64,000 nucleotides of DNA, from contig NZ_BBIW01000005.1 in the NCBI RefSeq assembly GCF_000732325.1, forward strand, positions 186,001 through 250,000, in the 5' to 3' direction. A program made the position numbers and the translations under genes. Below, piece after piece: positions 18,339-26,847 of this stretch (within the stretch, counting starts at the first letter, position 1; the number at the start of each line of letters is the position of its first letter). Below the pieces are notes generated by a model, which did no database searches, was not told the origin of the DNA, and was given only the letters and a program-made list of their open reading frames with translations. This stretch comes from Paenibacillus sp. TCA20. Its GTDB lineage: Bacteria > Bacillota > Bacilli > Paenibacillales > Paenibacillaceae.

Positions 18339-19817
18339 ATGCAATTTCATGCAGCTTATAGCTCATATTTAAACCGCCATTATACCAAGATGAAGGCTCT
18401 GTATCATGCCATTCGTGAAGCTATTCATGAGGGGAATCTCTTGCACGGTGAGAAGATGCCATCTACACGAGAATTAGCTGCAACGTATCAAATTTCTCGA
18501 GGAACCGTGAATCAAGTCTATGATATGTTAACTTCTCAAGGTTATCTTCATTCACAGCATGGAAGAGGTACCTTTGTTGCTTATCAAAGTGAGTTTAACA
18601 AGGAGGAGAATACAACCCAATATAGCACGCAGCACTTATCCGCTTGGGGAAATCGTATAGAGCAGCTTGTGCAAACAACACCTCAAAGACATACACAATC
18701 AACAGTTACCCGCTTAACAAGTGAAGCATTAATTGACTTTAGCAAATATCAGCCCGATTTGACCAAATTTCCTTACGATGAATGGAACAATCGACTGTAT
18801 GCGGAGGTACGGCATCGAGAGCATTACTCCAATACAACATACGCAACTGTGGACTCGTTGGGAGAGCCAAAATTGAGAGAAGCGATTGCTGCCTACCTAA
18901 GAAGGATGAGGGGAATCCAAGTCGATTCGAATCAGATCGCTGTGACTGCAGGCTCCATGCAAGCTATAGCACTTCTTACGCAATTAATTGCAGATCCTGG
19001 TGATCATGTGGTGACAGAAAGCCCTTGTTACGTCGGAATTTCTCAGGCTGTATTGGCTACGGGTGCGAAGTTGATTGAAGCCAATCTTGATGGTCAAGGA
19101 ATTGTTCCTCAAGATTGGGATGCTCGTATGTTATTTGTCACGCCATCCAGGCAATTTCCTACTGGTGAAATGCTTAGCCTTGAACGCAGACGAACCTTGC
19201 TTGACTGGGCACATCGTCATGATGCTTTGATTGTTGAGGATGATTACGATAGTGAATTCAGATATCGCGGAATGCATGTAGAACCTCTGAAAACACTGGA
19301 TAAAGATGGACACGTAATCTACATTGGCAGCTTTACCAAAACATTACCATTTGAAGTGCGACTTGGTTATGTCGTTCTTCTTCCATCATTGTCTGATACG
19401 TTTAGAAAAGCTCAAGCATTATATGAACCTAGACCAGTAAATTTATTAGAGCAGCGAGCTTTAGCAGCATTTATGACAAGTGGTCAATATGAGCGGCATC
19501 TGCGTAGGATGAATCGCTTGTATAGTCGCAAATTTCATCTGTTACTTAAACTATTAAAACAGGAGCTCTCCACTTGGTTTGATTGGGTGGAAAACGAAGC
19601 GGGACTTCACGTTTTTGGTTGGTGGAAAGGGGATTCCTCGAGTTATTATACCTTCCGGACTTTAGCAAGAACAGAAGGGGTTATATACTCGGAAGTCAGT
19701 ACTTCCACAGCTCTAAGCACGAAACATGGTATTTATTTATCTTTTGCACATTTATCTGATCCTGAATTAAAAGAAGGCGTATTAAGATTAAGAAATGCCA
19801 CACGATCTCATGTATGA
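18339..19817 (+). CDS. MocR/PdxR-type regulator (GntR HTH fused to aminotransferase fold)
   Basis: 492 residues from ATG 18339, preceded by GGAGG. Residues ~15-80 are a GntR wHTH (LHGEKMPSTRELAATYQIS, VNQVYDMLTSQGYLHS). Residues ~120-490 are a fold-type I aminotransferase domain: SMQAIALLTQLI, VTESPCYVGISQAVL, EDDYDSEFRY, and the PLP-lysine region YIGSFTKTLPFEVRLGYV. PdxR regulators bind PLP and activate PLP synthesis when it is low. The divergent position to pdxS (161-base gap) makes pdxS the likely target. Confidence 0.95.
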   Translation: MQFHAAYSSYLNRHYTKMKALYHAIREAIHEGNLLHGEKMPSTRELAATYQISRGTVNQVYDMLTSQGYLHSQHGRGTFVAYQSEFNKEENTTQYSTQHLSAWGNRIEQLVQTTPQRHTQSTVTRLTSEALIDFSKYQPDLTKFPYDEWNNRLYAEVRHREHYSNTTYATVDSLGEPKLREAIAAYLRRMRGIQVDSNQIAVTAGSMQAIALLTQLIADPGDHVVTESPCYVGISQAVLATGAKLIEANLDGQGIVPQDWDARMLFVTPSRQFPTGEMLSLERRRTLLDWAHRHDALIVEDDYDSEFRYRGMHVEPLKTLDKDGHVIYIGSFTKTLPFEVRLGYVVLLPSLSDTFRKAQALYEPRPVNLLEQRALAAFMTSGQYERHLRRMNRLYSRKFHLLLKLLKQELSTWFDWVENEAGLHVFGWWKGDSSSYYTFRTLARTEGVIYSEVSTSTALSTKHGIYLSFAHLSDPELKEGVLRLRNATRSHV

Positions 19818-19894
19818 GGTAATGTGGCATCGTATCGCATAATTGTTTTGCTGTGTTTGTGTCTCGATATGAGATTGTAGAGGGGGATATAAAA

Positions 19895-20155
19895 CTAAAA
19901 ATCCGCAAATTTGCGACTAGAACGACCAACTGAAAGTAGCTCTGGTTTTTCATTCGTTACTGGATCAAAATTTAGAAACTCTACTTTTGTTGCGCAAGCA
20001 TAATTCTTTGTGTTTAACATCATTTCTACCTTATCTTTAAAAGGCCGATCCAACAGTTTAACTACAGCGATATCCCCTTCTCTATATTTAGTCGCTGAGT
20101 AATGAATAAGAAAGTATTCTTTTTCAAATCGGTATTCAATAGGATAGCCTGACAT
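19895..20155 (-). CDS. Hypothetical protein
   Basis: 86 residues from ATG 20155, with GGAGAGG upstream; the longer frame to 20200 lacks a ribosome site. It begins MSGYPIEYRFEKEYFLIHYS and contains GDIAVVKLLDRPFKDKVEM, a small beta-rich protein with no membrane segment. I recognise no family. It lies beside a SUKH remnant and a SUFU protein, so it may belong to the same group of immunity-like genes. Confidence 0.6.
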   Translation of the reverse strand: MSGYPIEYRFEKEYFLIHYSATKYREGDIAVVKLLDRPFKDKVEMMLNTKNYACATKVEFLNFDPVTNEKPELLSVGRSSRKFADF

Positions 20156-20435
20156 TATACACCTCTCCAGAATCTTCTTCTCTGATCTCAATCTATTCAA
20201 TATGGATAAACTAAATTATTGTTCTAATGAACGACTATAATACCCCGCTCGGGAAAGGATCGGATCAGCGCGTGAAGTTCCTGCATTCCCCGTAGGACAA
20301 AACTCTGCAGGCTCTATCCTGATCCTCCGATCGTCCGTTTCGGGAGCAAATGAGGGGCTATAGGTTTCTTCTTCACACTAAAAAAGCGGCCGATGAAGCT
20401 GCTCCAAAGTACATTCTTATAACCAATCCCAATAT

Positions 20436-20797
20436 TTATACTATAAATCGATCTAACCATGTTTGAAAGTCGCAATTCAAACTTCTCATATATTCTACAG
20501 GCGAATAACAATATTTCACATACATGTAGGTTGGTTTGCCCTCTTCTGCTTCTTGTAGATTCATGAAAATGTAATCTTGTAAAATATAAGCGACATTTAG
20601 AAGTTCAGGTTTCCCATAGTTTGAGTTAATAATTTCTTTCTGTGTTAACACTTCATCTAAGACATATATATCATTTTCAGAGCCAAATTGAGGATGCTCA
20701 AAAAGTCGACAACCATCAGTAGTACTCAGAAAATCTTCGTTATCAAGAGGCAGCTTAAATTCTAGGTTGACAAAAGCTTTGAAGCGATTATATCAGG
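20436..20797 (-). pseudogene. SMI1/KNR4 (SUKH) family protein, 5'-truncated
   Basis: The frame from about 20797 encodes LEFKLPLDNEDFLSTTDGCR, LFEHPQFGSENDIYVLDEVL and ends WLDRFIV at 20436. The N-GCRLF segment followed by an acidic IYVLDE strand is characteristic of SUKH proteins, many of which are immunity proteins for polymorphic toxins. An in-frame TGA just upstream and lack of the N-terminal W-x-E region show the 5' part is lost. Only an internal GTG could start translation. Confidence 0.65.
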
Positions 20798-20889
20798 ACT
20801 TACAGGGCTATTGAACTTAAAAGTGTACGTGGGCTAACGGTCGAACGATGATAAGTTACTCTTCGTTTAACTTGATATATTAAAAGTAT

Positions 20890-20925
20890 AAACAAGCCTG
20901 TCTATGTATAAAGACAGGCTTGTTT
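20890..20925. terminator. Bidirectional hairpin terminator
   Basis: AAACAAGCCTGTCT pairs with AGACAGGCTTGTTT across a 7-8 base loop, a 14-bp perfect stem flanked by A and T runs. It separates the SUFU gene from the SUKH remnant. Confidence 0.75.
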
Positions 20926-21113
20926 AAGTGTTTTTAAGTTATTCAGTTTTACTGCAGAATGCCGTCCGACAGTGAATGGGAAAGATTAAACAGAGGCTCA
21001 TTTAAGTCCATAATACCGATGCAGACAAGCCCTTAACAAGCAATAAAGCCTCTTAACAGTCATTCTGCTGACCTTTAAGAAGCCCTATTCTTAGCCTTAA
21101 TATAAGTTAACTT

Positions 21114-22175
21114 TTAACCAATCGTCTCTACCACATTGTCTTGCTGGTCTTTAATATACGTTTTGGCTACCTGAACGGTTAGACCCTTAAAGGCGGATAG
21201 CTTAATAAGCTCCTCCTTCGGCCGCAGCTTGCTTGACAGCTCGGCAACGGTTGTCGCATCCAGTACGATACGAATGTGCTCCGGACCTTCTTCAATCACC
21301 GGATTATCTCCCGGCTCTAATGCTACCCGAACGTTCGGACCTGAGAGATACAGAGGGTTTTGCTTCAAAATGCGGCCCGAAAGCATCTTGCCGATAATCT
21401 CTGCCTGCTTGGCGCCAAGCGTAAGCACCGCCGGCGATTTTCTTAACAGTCGTTTCACGGGCGGCTCCCAGCCTAATTGGCTGACATACAGGAAGCCCGT
21501 ATTCGACCCGTCACGCTTCAAGCCTTCCTCCACCGCTGTGGCAACCGCAGGCAGCATCAGCAAAGATGAGCGCTCTAGATCCGTTATATAGTAAGGCATA
21601 TATGGCTCGCAGATTTTCAGCATGGCATGCGAATTCCACGTCTGCATCGCATCTCGTTCATCCCCTGTAATGCCAATCATTTGAATAAACTCCATACGCC
21701 CATTTGGCGTTTCTATCGAAGGCAGCTCCGGATCCTCCGTATAGCATAGCGCTGTAAGCTTTGTATCCGAACCCAAGCAGATTGGACCATTGGTATCCAA
21801 GTAATCGCCCGACTGGAATCGGTTTCCGCTTTTGTATATATACCTTCCCATGTTTTGCAGTAGGTCAATAGCCCATGCCGGAGGCTGCTCCTCCGTCTCG
21901 CTGCGCTTCAGCCTGAAGGTCAGCTCAAAGCCGAAACCGCTATGCTCCTTATCCTCCTTCTCCTTGCCGTACAGCTCCGTGAATCCAAAAGTCACCATAT
22001 GCCAATGCGGCGCAGGATGGTCCGCTTTATATACACTGATGCCGTCCAGCGGATCACCTCCGAACATAGCAGGCAGCGACGAGCCGTAGTGCATAGGCAT
22101 CTGACTTCCGTATAGCTTGGTCATCGCATCTTCAATGGCATCCCATCCTGGGGCCATATCTTCTTCCTCTTTCAT
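21114..22175 (-). CDS. Suppressor-of-fused (SUFU) domain protein
   Basis: 353 residues from ATG 22175 with GAGGAGG upstream. The SUFU fold is shown by GWDAIEDAMTKLYG, GGDPLDGISVYKAD, HWHMVTFGFTELYG and GFGFELTFRLKR, then WAIDLLQNMGRYIY and GNRFQSGDYLDTNGP. Bacterial SUFU proteins are cytoplasmic and are described as immunity proteins in polymorphic toxin loci. No toxin gene is adjacent here. The C-terminal ~140 residues are less conserved. Base composition is higher in GC than the AT-rich neighbours, which suggests a different history. Confidence 0.92.
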   Translation of the reverse strand: MKEEEDMAPGWDAIEDAMTKLYGSQMPMHYGSSLPAMFGGDPLDGISVYKADHPAPHWHMVTFGFTELYGKEKEDKEHSGFGFELTFRLKRSETEEQPPAWAIDLLQNMGRYIYKSGNRFQSGDYLDTNGPICLGSDTKLTALCYTEDPELPSIETPNGRMEFIQMIGITGDERDAMQTWNSHAMLKICEPYMPYYITDLERSSLLMLPAVATAVEEGLKRDGSNTGFLYVSQLGWEPPVKRLLRKSPAVLTLGAKQAEIIGKMLSGRILKQNPLYLSGPNVRVALEPGDNPVIEEGPEHIRIVLDATTVAELSSKLRPKEELIKLSAFKGLTVQVAKTYIKDQQDNVVETIG

Positions 22176-22228
22176 CCGTATTCCTCCTCAAATCTGTCCC
22201 TCATTAAAATGAATATAACATACAGAAA

Positions 22229-22276
22229 CCGATTAGTTATATACCTAATCGCTGATCGGAACATGTTTTTGTCCCT
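22229..22276. repeat. Dispersed repeat family 3
   Basis: CCGATTAG-TTATATAC-CTAATCG hairpin followed by CTGATCGGAACATGTTTTTGTCCC. It matches the copy at 37845-37892 closely. Confidence 0.65.
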
Positions 22277-22357
22277 CCATACCTTTTCCAGTACCCAAAT
22301 TCCATTTTTTAAGGAGTGAATTGGAATATCTATTGATTATGCTATTGATTAATTACT

Positions 22358-22854
22358 CTACTCGTTGCGCAGCAATCGGTAAACAACTCTATCTTTTATT
22401 TGACCATTGTGCCAAACAAGCGATTTGAATTCGGCCTCCTTAATCATCACTTTTTCAGAGGCAATGTTTTCTTTCAAGCATCCGCATGAGATTCTAAAAC
22501 ATTATTTTCTTCGAATGCAAAACGTATAACTTCTTCTAATGCCTCTGAAGTGTACCCTTTTCCCCAAAACAGTGGTTTGATAAAATAGCCCACCTCTAAG
22601 ATTTTTCCGAGTGGAGTAATTTCGTTTACTGTATATCCTATTTCCCCAATGTGAGTGCTCAAAAATTTATCTTCAATACGAAAAAAGTACATTTTTCTAT
22701 CTGTTTCTTTGCTTTGAGAAATGGACTTTTTAAGATTACTTTCCGACTCTGCTAATGCCCTGACTACTGAGATTGAAGAGTATGATATAATCCAGTCGAT
22801 TTCGTGAATGAAAACCCGTCTTCCACTTCGCAATCGTATTAGCAGATTCTTCAT
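22358..22854 (-). pseudogene. GNAT N-acetyltransferase carrying an IS110 fragment
   Basis: The core is a RimJ/RimL-like GNAT: IGEIGYTVNEITPLGKILEV, then YFIKPLFWGKGYTSEALEEV and VLESHADA. The frame then breaks near 22480 and resumes with LKENIASEKVMIK and WHNGQIKDRVVYRLLRNE to a TAG at 22358; a few residues between MIK and EAEFKS also seem missing. On the N-terminal side, 22755-22805 is antisense IS110 recombinase DNA, giving the unrelated peptide EIDWIISYSSISVV. The acetyltransferase is therefore broken at both ends. Confidence 0.8.
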
Positions 22855-22866
22855 AATTTCATTGAT

Positions 22867-23379
22867 TTATTCAGTGTTTCTATGGCTAAAGTAATGTCTC
22901 GCGTGATTTTCATCTAGCTTCATTTGCTTCATTAACTGATCAAGATTTTCAAATGTTATTTCTTTCCTCACATATTTTAAGAATTCAAGTAATACCTTTC
23001 GCCCATACAAATCGCCTGAATAGTCTAATAAAAAGGCTTCAATAAAATAAGATTCTCCACCCACAGTAGGACGGTTGCCAGCGCTTATTATGGCGTTATA
23101 TTGCTCAGTCTCCCGATCTCCTTCTAATATTACTGAAGTCCCGAAATAGATTCCGGGTTTTGGAGATACATAGAGGTCAGCTTCCCCTCCAAGATTTATG
23201 GTTGGATAGCCTAGCGTTCTTCCCAGTGCTTGACCATGTACCACGGTCCCCTTAATAGTATATGGGTGTCCATACAGTTGTGTAATTCTCTCCATATCTC
23301 CCTGTATTACTAACTCACTAACGAATCTGTTGTCAGGAGTCAGGGACTCAGCCGTAATCTCCTTATTAGTCATCATCAT
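22867..23379 (-). CDS. Stand-alone riboflavin kinase (RibR-like)
   Basis: 170 residues, corresponding only to the C-terminal kinase domain of bifunctional RibF; the FAD-synthetase domain is absent. Motifs are IKGTVVHGQALGRTLGYPTI (the GxxxGRxxGxPTxN signature), GIYFGTSVIL, AIISAGNRPTVGG, and IEAFLLDYSGDLYG, where the Glu is catalytic. It converts riboflavin to FMN with ATP. A GGAGCC site precedes ATG 23379. It is third in an operon after a luciferase-like monooxygenase and an FMN reductase, so it can supply FMN to both. B. subtilis RibR is a comparable kinase within a monooxygenase operon. Confidence 0.92.
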   Translation of the reverse strand: MMMTNKEITAESLTPDNRFVSELVIQGDMERITQLYGHPYTIKGTVVHGQALGRTLGYPTINLGGEADLYVSPKPGIYFGTSVILEGDRETEQYNAIISAGNRPTVGGESYFIEAFLLDYSGDLYGRKVLLEFLKYVRKEITFENLDQLMKQMKLDENHARHYFSHRNTE

Positions 23380-23387
23380 TGGCTCCT

Positions 23388-23954
23388 TTAAAATCCATAT
23401 TTCGCTTCTTCAGCCTCTAGGATCTTAGTGTAAGTCTCCGCTAATACGAAGGTATCTTCCACTAAGCGGTCTATACGAAATAAGACATCATCATTCACAA
23501 TCTCTTTGCGAAGGAAATCCTTTTCTTCAATAAAAACATAGGTTGATACCATTTGAGCTTTCATGAAAGTCAAAATGGGCTTTAATTGTTGTTCTGCAAC
23601 GAGAAAGTGTCGCTGAGAGCCTGCCGTAATGATCATGCTTATTACCTTCCCTTGGAAGGCTTTTTCAGGTGCCAAATCAAATATATTTTTCAGTGTCGCT
23701 GGAATGGAGGCTTGGAAAATAGGAGTTCCAATCACAATCACATCTGCCTCCATAACGGTTTGAATGACGAATTTCGTGTCTCCTTCATACTCCATATAAT
23801 TCCGTCCATCACTGAATTGAACATCAAAGAGAGCCAGATCTAATAATGTAACATCAGCATCCGGATACTTATTGTGAATCGAGTTTACGGTGTAATTCAT
23901 AGCGATTCTGGTTTTGGAGCCGATCTTCGAACCGGACAATACGACAACTTTCAT
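23388..23954 (-). CDS. NAD(P)H-dependent FMN reductase
   Basis: 188 residues from ATG 23954, with TTGGAGG upstream. The flavodoxin-like fold opens VVVLSGSKIGSKTRIAMNYT, where the loop binds the FMN phosphate, followed by ADVIVIGTPIFQASIPATLK and IITAGSQRH. The SsuE/ChrR-type group supplies reduced flavin to two-component monooxygenases. Stop and next start are separated by 8 bases (riboflavin kinase), and the upstream monooxygenase ends 19 bases before this gene. It is probably the reductase partner of that monooxygenase. Confidence 0.93.
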   Translation of the reverse strand: MKVVVLSGSKIGSKTRIAMNYTVNSIHNKYPDADVTLLDLALFDVQFSDGRNYMEYEGDTKFVIQTVMEADVIVIGTPIFQASIPATLKNIFDLAPEKAFQGKVISMIITAGSQRHFLVAEQQLKPILTFMKAQMVSTYVFIEEKDFLRKEIVNDDVLFRIDRLVEDTFVLAETYTKILEAEEAKYGF

Positions 23955-23973
23955 ACTACTGACCTCCAATGTC

Positions 23974-25032
23974 TTATTTTTTAACTGTATGCTTCTTTAT
24001 CGCTGGTAAAATTTCATTGCCAATGATATCGATGTTCTTCATTAAGTTCTTAAAAGGAACTCCACCAAAATCCATTTGCGCAATATATCTCTGATGCCCA
24101 AAGAGTTCGTGCTGGTATAGGATCTTCTCAATGATTTCTTGTGGGCTGCCAATATTCATAACATCACGGGAGTCAGCTCCTTGTGCAAATGCCTGTTTTG
24201 GAAACCCACGTCCATTGGTTAATTTCATTCCCTCATTAATATAAGGATAATAGGCTCTTTGGGCCTTTTGCGTCGTTTCATCTACATAAAAGAAACCGGC
24301 GGTTGCTACAGGTAATTTCGACGGATCATGTCCATTTTGACGTGCAGCTTCTCGATAAGCATCGATTGATCTTTTAAATAACACTGCAGGTCCTCCGAGA
24401 TGAGCCAAAAACATAGGTACTCCTGCAACACCTGCTTTAATTGCACTGGCAGGGGTTCCCCCTACGGCTCTCCATATAGGTAGATAGCCTTCTTCAGGTC
24501 GCGGGAGAATTCTTGCTTGGTTAAGAGGAGCACGATATTCGCCTTTCCAATTCAGCACTTCATTCTCGTTTATCTTCAATAACAAATCAAACTTTTCTTC
24601 GAATAACTCCTCATAATCGTTGAGATCATATCCTAATAACTGATATAACCCTACTCGAGAAGCACGACCTGCAATGATCTCAGATCGGCCATTCGATATA
24701 AGATCAATCGTTGCAAAATCTTCGTACACCCTGACTGGATCAGAGGTGCTTATTATTGTAGATGAGCTGCCTATTTTCATTGTAGTTGTAGCCTGTGCTA
24801 TGGCTGCCAGGACAACACTGTGGGCCTGAGTTGCAAAATATTCCTGATGGCTCTCTCCAACACTAAAAAATTCAATGCCTGCTTGTTCTGCAAGCTTCGC
24901 CAATTCAATGATTTCCTGTATACGCTGTTTGGCAGATATCCGCTTACCCGTTTCAGGATTAGCTAAATGATCCCCCAATGTATATAGTCCAAACTCTAAA
25001 CCGTTGTTTGTATCAATCCGGTATTGTTCCAT
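23974..25032 (-). CDS. Luciferase-like (LLM class) flavin-dependent oxidoreductase
   Basis: 352 residues with the bacterial-luciferase TIM barrel: FGLYTLGDH, FFSVGESHQEYFATQAHSV, KIGSSSTIISTSDPVRVYED, GRSEIIAGRASRVG, and YLPIWRAVGGTPASA. Such enzymes insert oxygen using free FMNH2, for example in desulfonation or thioether breakdown. It heads a three-gene operon with an FMN reductase and a riboflavin kinase, behind a clear sigma-A promoter. Substrate unknown; a sulfur-compound role as in the B. subtilis ytmI operon is a guess, since no transporter is adjacent. Confidence 0.93.
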   Translation of the reverse strand: MEQYRIDTNNGLEFGLYTLGDHLANPETGKRISAKQRIQEIIELAKLAEQAGIEFFSVGESHQEYFATQAHSVVLAAIAQATTTMKIGSSSTIISTSDPVRVYEDFATIDLISNGRSEIIAGRASRVGLYQLLGYDLNDYEELFEEKFDLLLKINENEVLNWKGEYRAPLNQARILPRPEEGYLPIWRAVGGTPASAIKAGVAGVPMFLAHLGGPAVLFKRSIDAYREAARQNGHDPSKLPVATAGFFYVDETTQKAQRAYYPYINEGMKLTNGRGFPKQAFAQGADSRDVMNIGSPQEIIEKILYQHELFGHQRYIAQMDFGGVPFKNLMKNIDIIGNEILPAIKKHTVKK

Positions 25033-25118
25033 ATGTTCATCCTCTTTTCTCCGCTCTTGTGAAATCTATGTTCTATTAATAAATCTTTGTTAATGTATTT
25101 TTGTTAGTTACTATATTA

Positions 25119-25147
25119 AGTATATTTAATGATGCAACTCCTGTCAA
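25119..25147 (-). promoter_or_regulatory. Sigma-A promoter of the flavin monooxygenase operon
   Basis: On the minus strand, TTGACA (25147-25142), a 17-base spacer and TATACT (25124-25119) form a near-consensus promoter about 87 bases upstream of the ATG at 25032. Confidence 0.75.
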
Positions 25148-25157
25148 CTTTGATGCT

Positions 25158-25199
25158 GGGACAAGAACTTGTGTCGATAAAATAAAAAAGCCGCTAAAA
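25158..25199. repeat. Dispersed repeat family 1, left half, split by an IS3
   Basis: GGGACAAGAACTTGTGTCGA then AAAAAAGCCGCTAAA matches the left half of the full copy at 46027. The IS3 element starts exactly in the hairpin loop; a decayed right half (GCGACTTA) follows the IS at 26651. Confidence 0.7.
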
Positions 25200-25253
25200 T
25201 GAACTGCACCCCAATTGTTAGACACACTCTAACAGTTGGAGGTGCATTTTTTT

Positions 25254-25643
25254 ATGACTAAGTTTACTGGCGATAAAAAATTGGCGATAGTTCAAGGGTA
25301 TAACGCTGAACATTTATCGCAAACAGAATACTCAAATCAAATGGGAGTTACCAAGTCTCAATTTCAATATTGGTTGAAGCTCTATGAGATGCATGGTGTG
25401 TCTGTCTTTACTAACGGCTATACAAATTATTCGACAAGCTTTAAACTGGACGTACTCAATTATATGGCTCAATCCAACGCCTCTCTCATGGATACCGCTG
25501 CTCTGTTTAAGCTCCCGGACTTCTCCATGTTGTATTCCTGGCAGAGAAAGATGGAGACAGGCGGTCTAGAAGCCCTTGAGCCAAAAAAGAAGGGGCGTCT
25601 ATCCATGAAAAAAATCCTAATTCGTCTACCAAACGATCCGTAG
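25254..25643 (+). CDS. IS3-family OrfA (HTH protein)
   Basis: 129 residues from ATG 25254 with TTGGAGG upstream. Two helix-turn-helix units are visible (HLSQTEYSNQMGVTKSQFQY and LMDTAALFKLPDFSMLYSW), then the basic linker LEPKKKGRL. Near its end ATG is followed by A7 (25608-25614), a standard slippery run for programmed -1 frameshifting into orfB. In IS3 elements this produces the OrfAB transposase; OrfA alone binds the terminal repeats. Confidence 0.88.
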   Translation: MTKFTGDKKLAIVQGYNAEHLSQTEYSNQMGVTKSQFQYWLKLYEMHGVSVFTNGYTNYSTSFKLDVLNYMAQSNASLMDTAALFKLPDFSMLYSWQRKMETGGLEALEPKKKGRLSMKKILIRLPNDP

Positions 25644-26609
25644 TTGAAAGGTCTGTGGAAGCACTCGAAGAGCGTATCAAGCAGCTTGAAATGGAAAATG
25701 AGTATCTAAAAAAGTTGAATGCCTTAGTTCGAAACAAGGAAAAGTCACCAAACAGGACAAAGCACAAGTTGTCTGGGAGCTAAGGCATAAATATCCGGTG
25801 GTGGCACTCATACAGCTGGCTGGTATTCCGCGCAGCACCTATTACAACCTTATAAAAAGAATGAGTCAACCCGATTCGAATGCTGATTTAGAATCTGAAA
25901 TCCAGTCCATTTACATGGAGCATGAGGGTCGTTACGGATATCGCCGTATTCGTGATGAACTGGAAATTCGCGGAAGGAAAGTAAGCCACAAAAAGATTCA
26001 GCAGCTTATGAAGAAGATGGGCCTTAAATGCCTGGTGCGCATGAAAAAGTATAAGTCATATAAAGGGACAGTCGGCAAGACTGCACCGAATCATCTGGAT
26101 CGCCAGTTCACGGCTGAGGCGCCAAAAATGAGAAGTGGGTGACGGACATCACGGAGTTTAAGTTATTTGGAGAAAAGCTGTATCTTTCCCCCATTTTGGA
26201 CTTATTCAACGGAGAGATTATCACCTATACCATCGGTTCACGATCAACCTATTCTCTGGTATCTGAGATGCTTGATACAGGACTGAAGCGTCTGCCGGAG
26301 AAGCACCGTCTTCTCCTTCATTCAGATCAAGGATGGCATTACCAAATGAAGACGTATTGCCATGTGCTGAAGTCGAGAGGCATTCTTCAAAGCATGTCAC
26401 GAAGAGGGAATTGTTATGACAACGCCGTCATTGAGAATTTCTTTGGCATTCTCAAGTCGGAGTTTTTATACTACAAAAAGTTTGAAAGTGTAGAGCATTT
26501 CAAGAAGGAACTGGAAAAATACATTAAATACTACAATACCAAACGGTTGAAGGCAAAAATCAAAATGAGTCCGGTACAGTACCGAACTCATTTTGAGAAA
26601 GCTGCCTGA
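25605..26609 (+). pseudogene. IS3-family OrfB transposase, frameshifted
   Basis: After the programmed shift at A7, orfB reads EALEERIKQLEMENEYLKKL (leucine zipper). The frame then breaks near 25740, and resumes QVVWELRHKYPVVALIQLAG, GRYGYRRIRDEL and AEAPK. It breaks again at an A5 run (26124-26128); one more A restores NEKWVTDITEF. The DDE triad is intact in pieces: WVTDITEF, HSDQGWHYQ and NAVIENFFGILKSE. It ends FEKAA at 26609. Two unprogrammed breaks make OrfAB inactive unless they are assembly errors. Confidence 0.88.
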
Positions 26610-26771
26610 AGAAATAACCGTGTCTAACTTTTGGGGGTCACTTCATTTCCGCGACTTATTTGCTGCACCAAGTTCTTCTTCGCCTTAACGCTGTTGAGCA
26701 TAATAAGCTGAACTCTGGCCTGAGTCCTCCTATTTTTATCAGTTCTTGTAAAGCCGCCGGTTACCTTTTGG

Positions 26772-26801
26772 TAAGTACCTGAAAAAAATGTGCGTACTTA
26801 T
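26772..26801. promoter_or_regulatory. Inverted repeat, candidate HxlR-family operator
   Basis: TAAGTAC and GTACTTA form a perfect 7-bp inverted repeat separated by 15 bases, about 47 bases upstream of the oxidoreductase start. The layout suits a dimeric winged-helix regulator. The HxlR gene on the far side of the oxidoreductase is truncated. Confidence 0.55.
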
Positions 26802-26847
26802 AATTTGAGGCAATCGCCATTATACTCATGAATAAAGGAGGGGTCAC

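Larger units (their letters stand above)
25200..26645 (+). mobile_element. IS3-family insertion sequence (about 1.45 kb)
   Basis: The ends are TGAACTGCACCCCAATTGTT (left) and, reading inward from 26645, TGAAGTGACCCCCAAAAGTT; both continue with AGACAC. A hairpin lies just inside the left end (CACCCCAATTGTTAGA against TCTAACAGTTGGAGGTG). The element carries orfA and a broken orfB in the usual IS150-like order. It was inserted into the loop of a family 1 repeat. I could not identify a clear target duplication. Confidence 0.9.
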
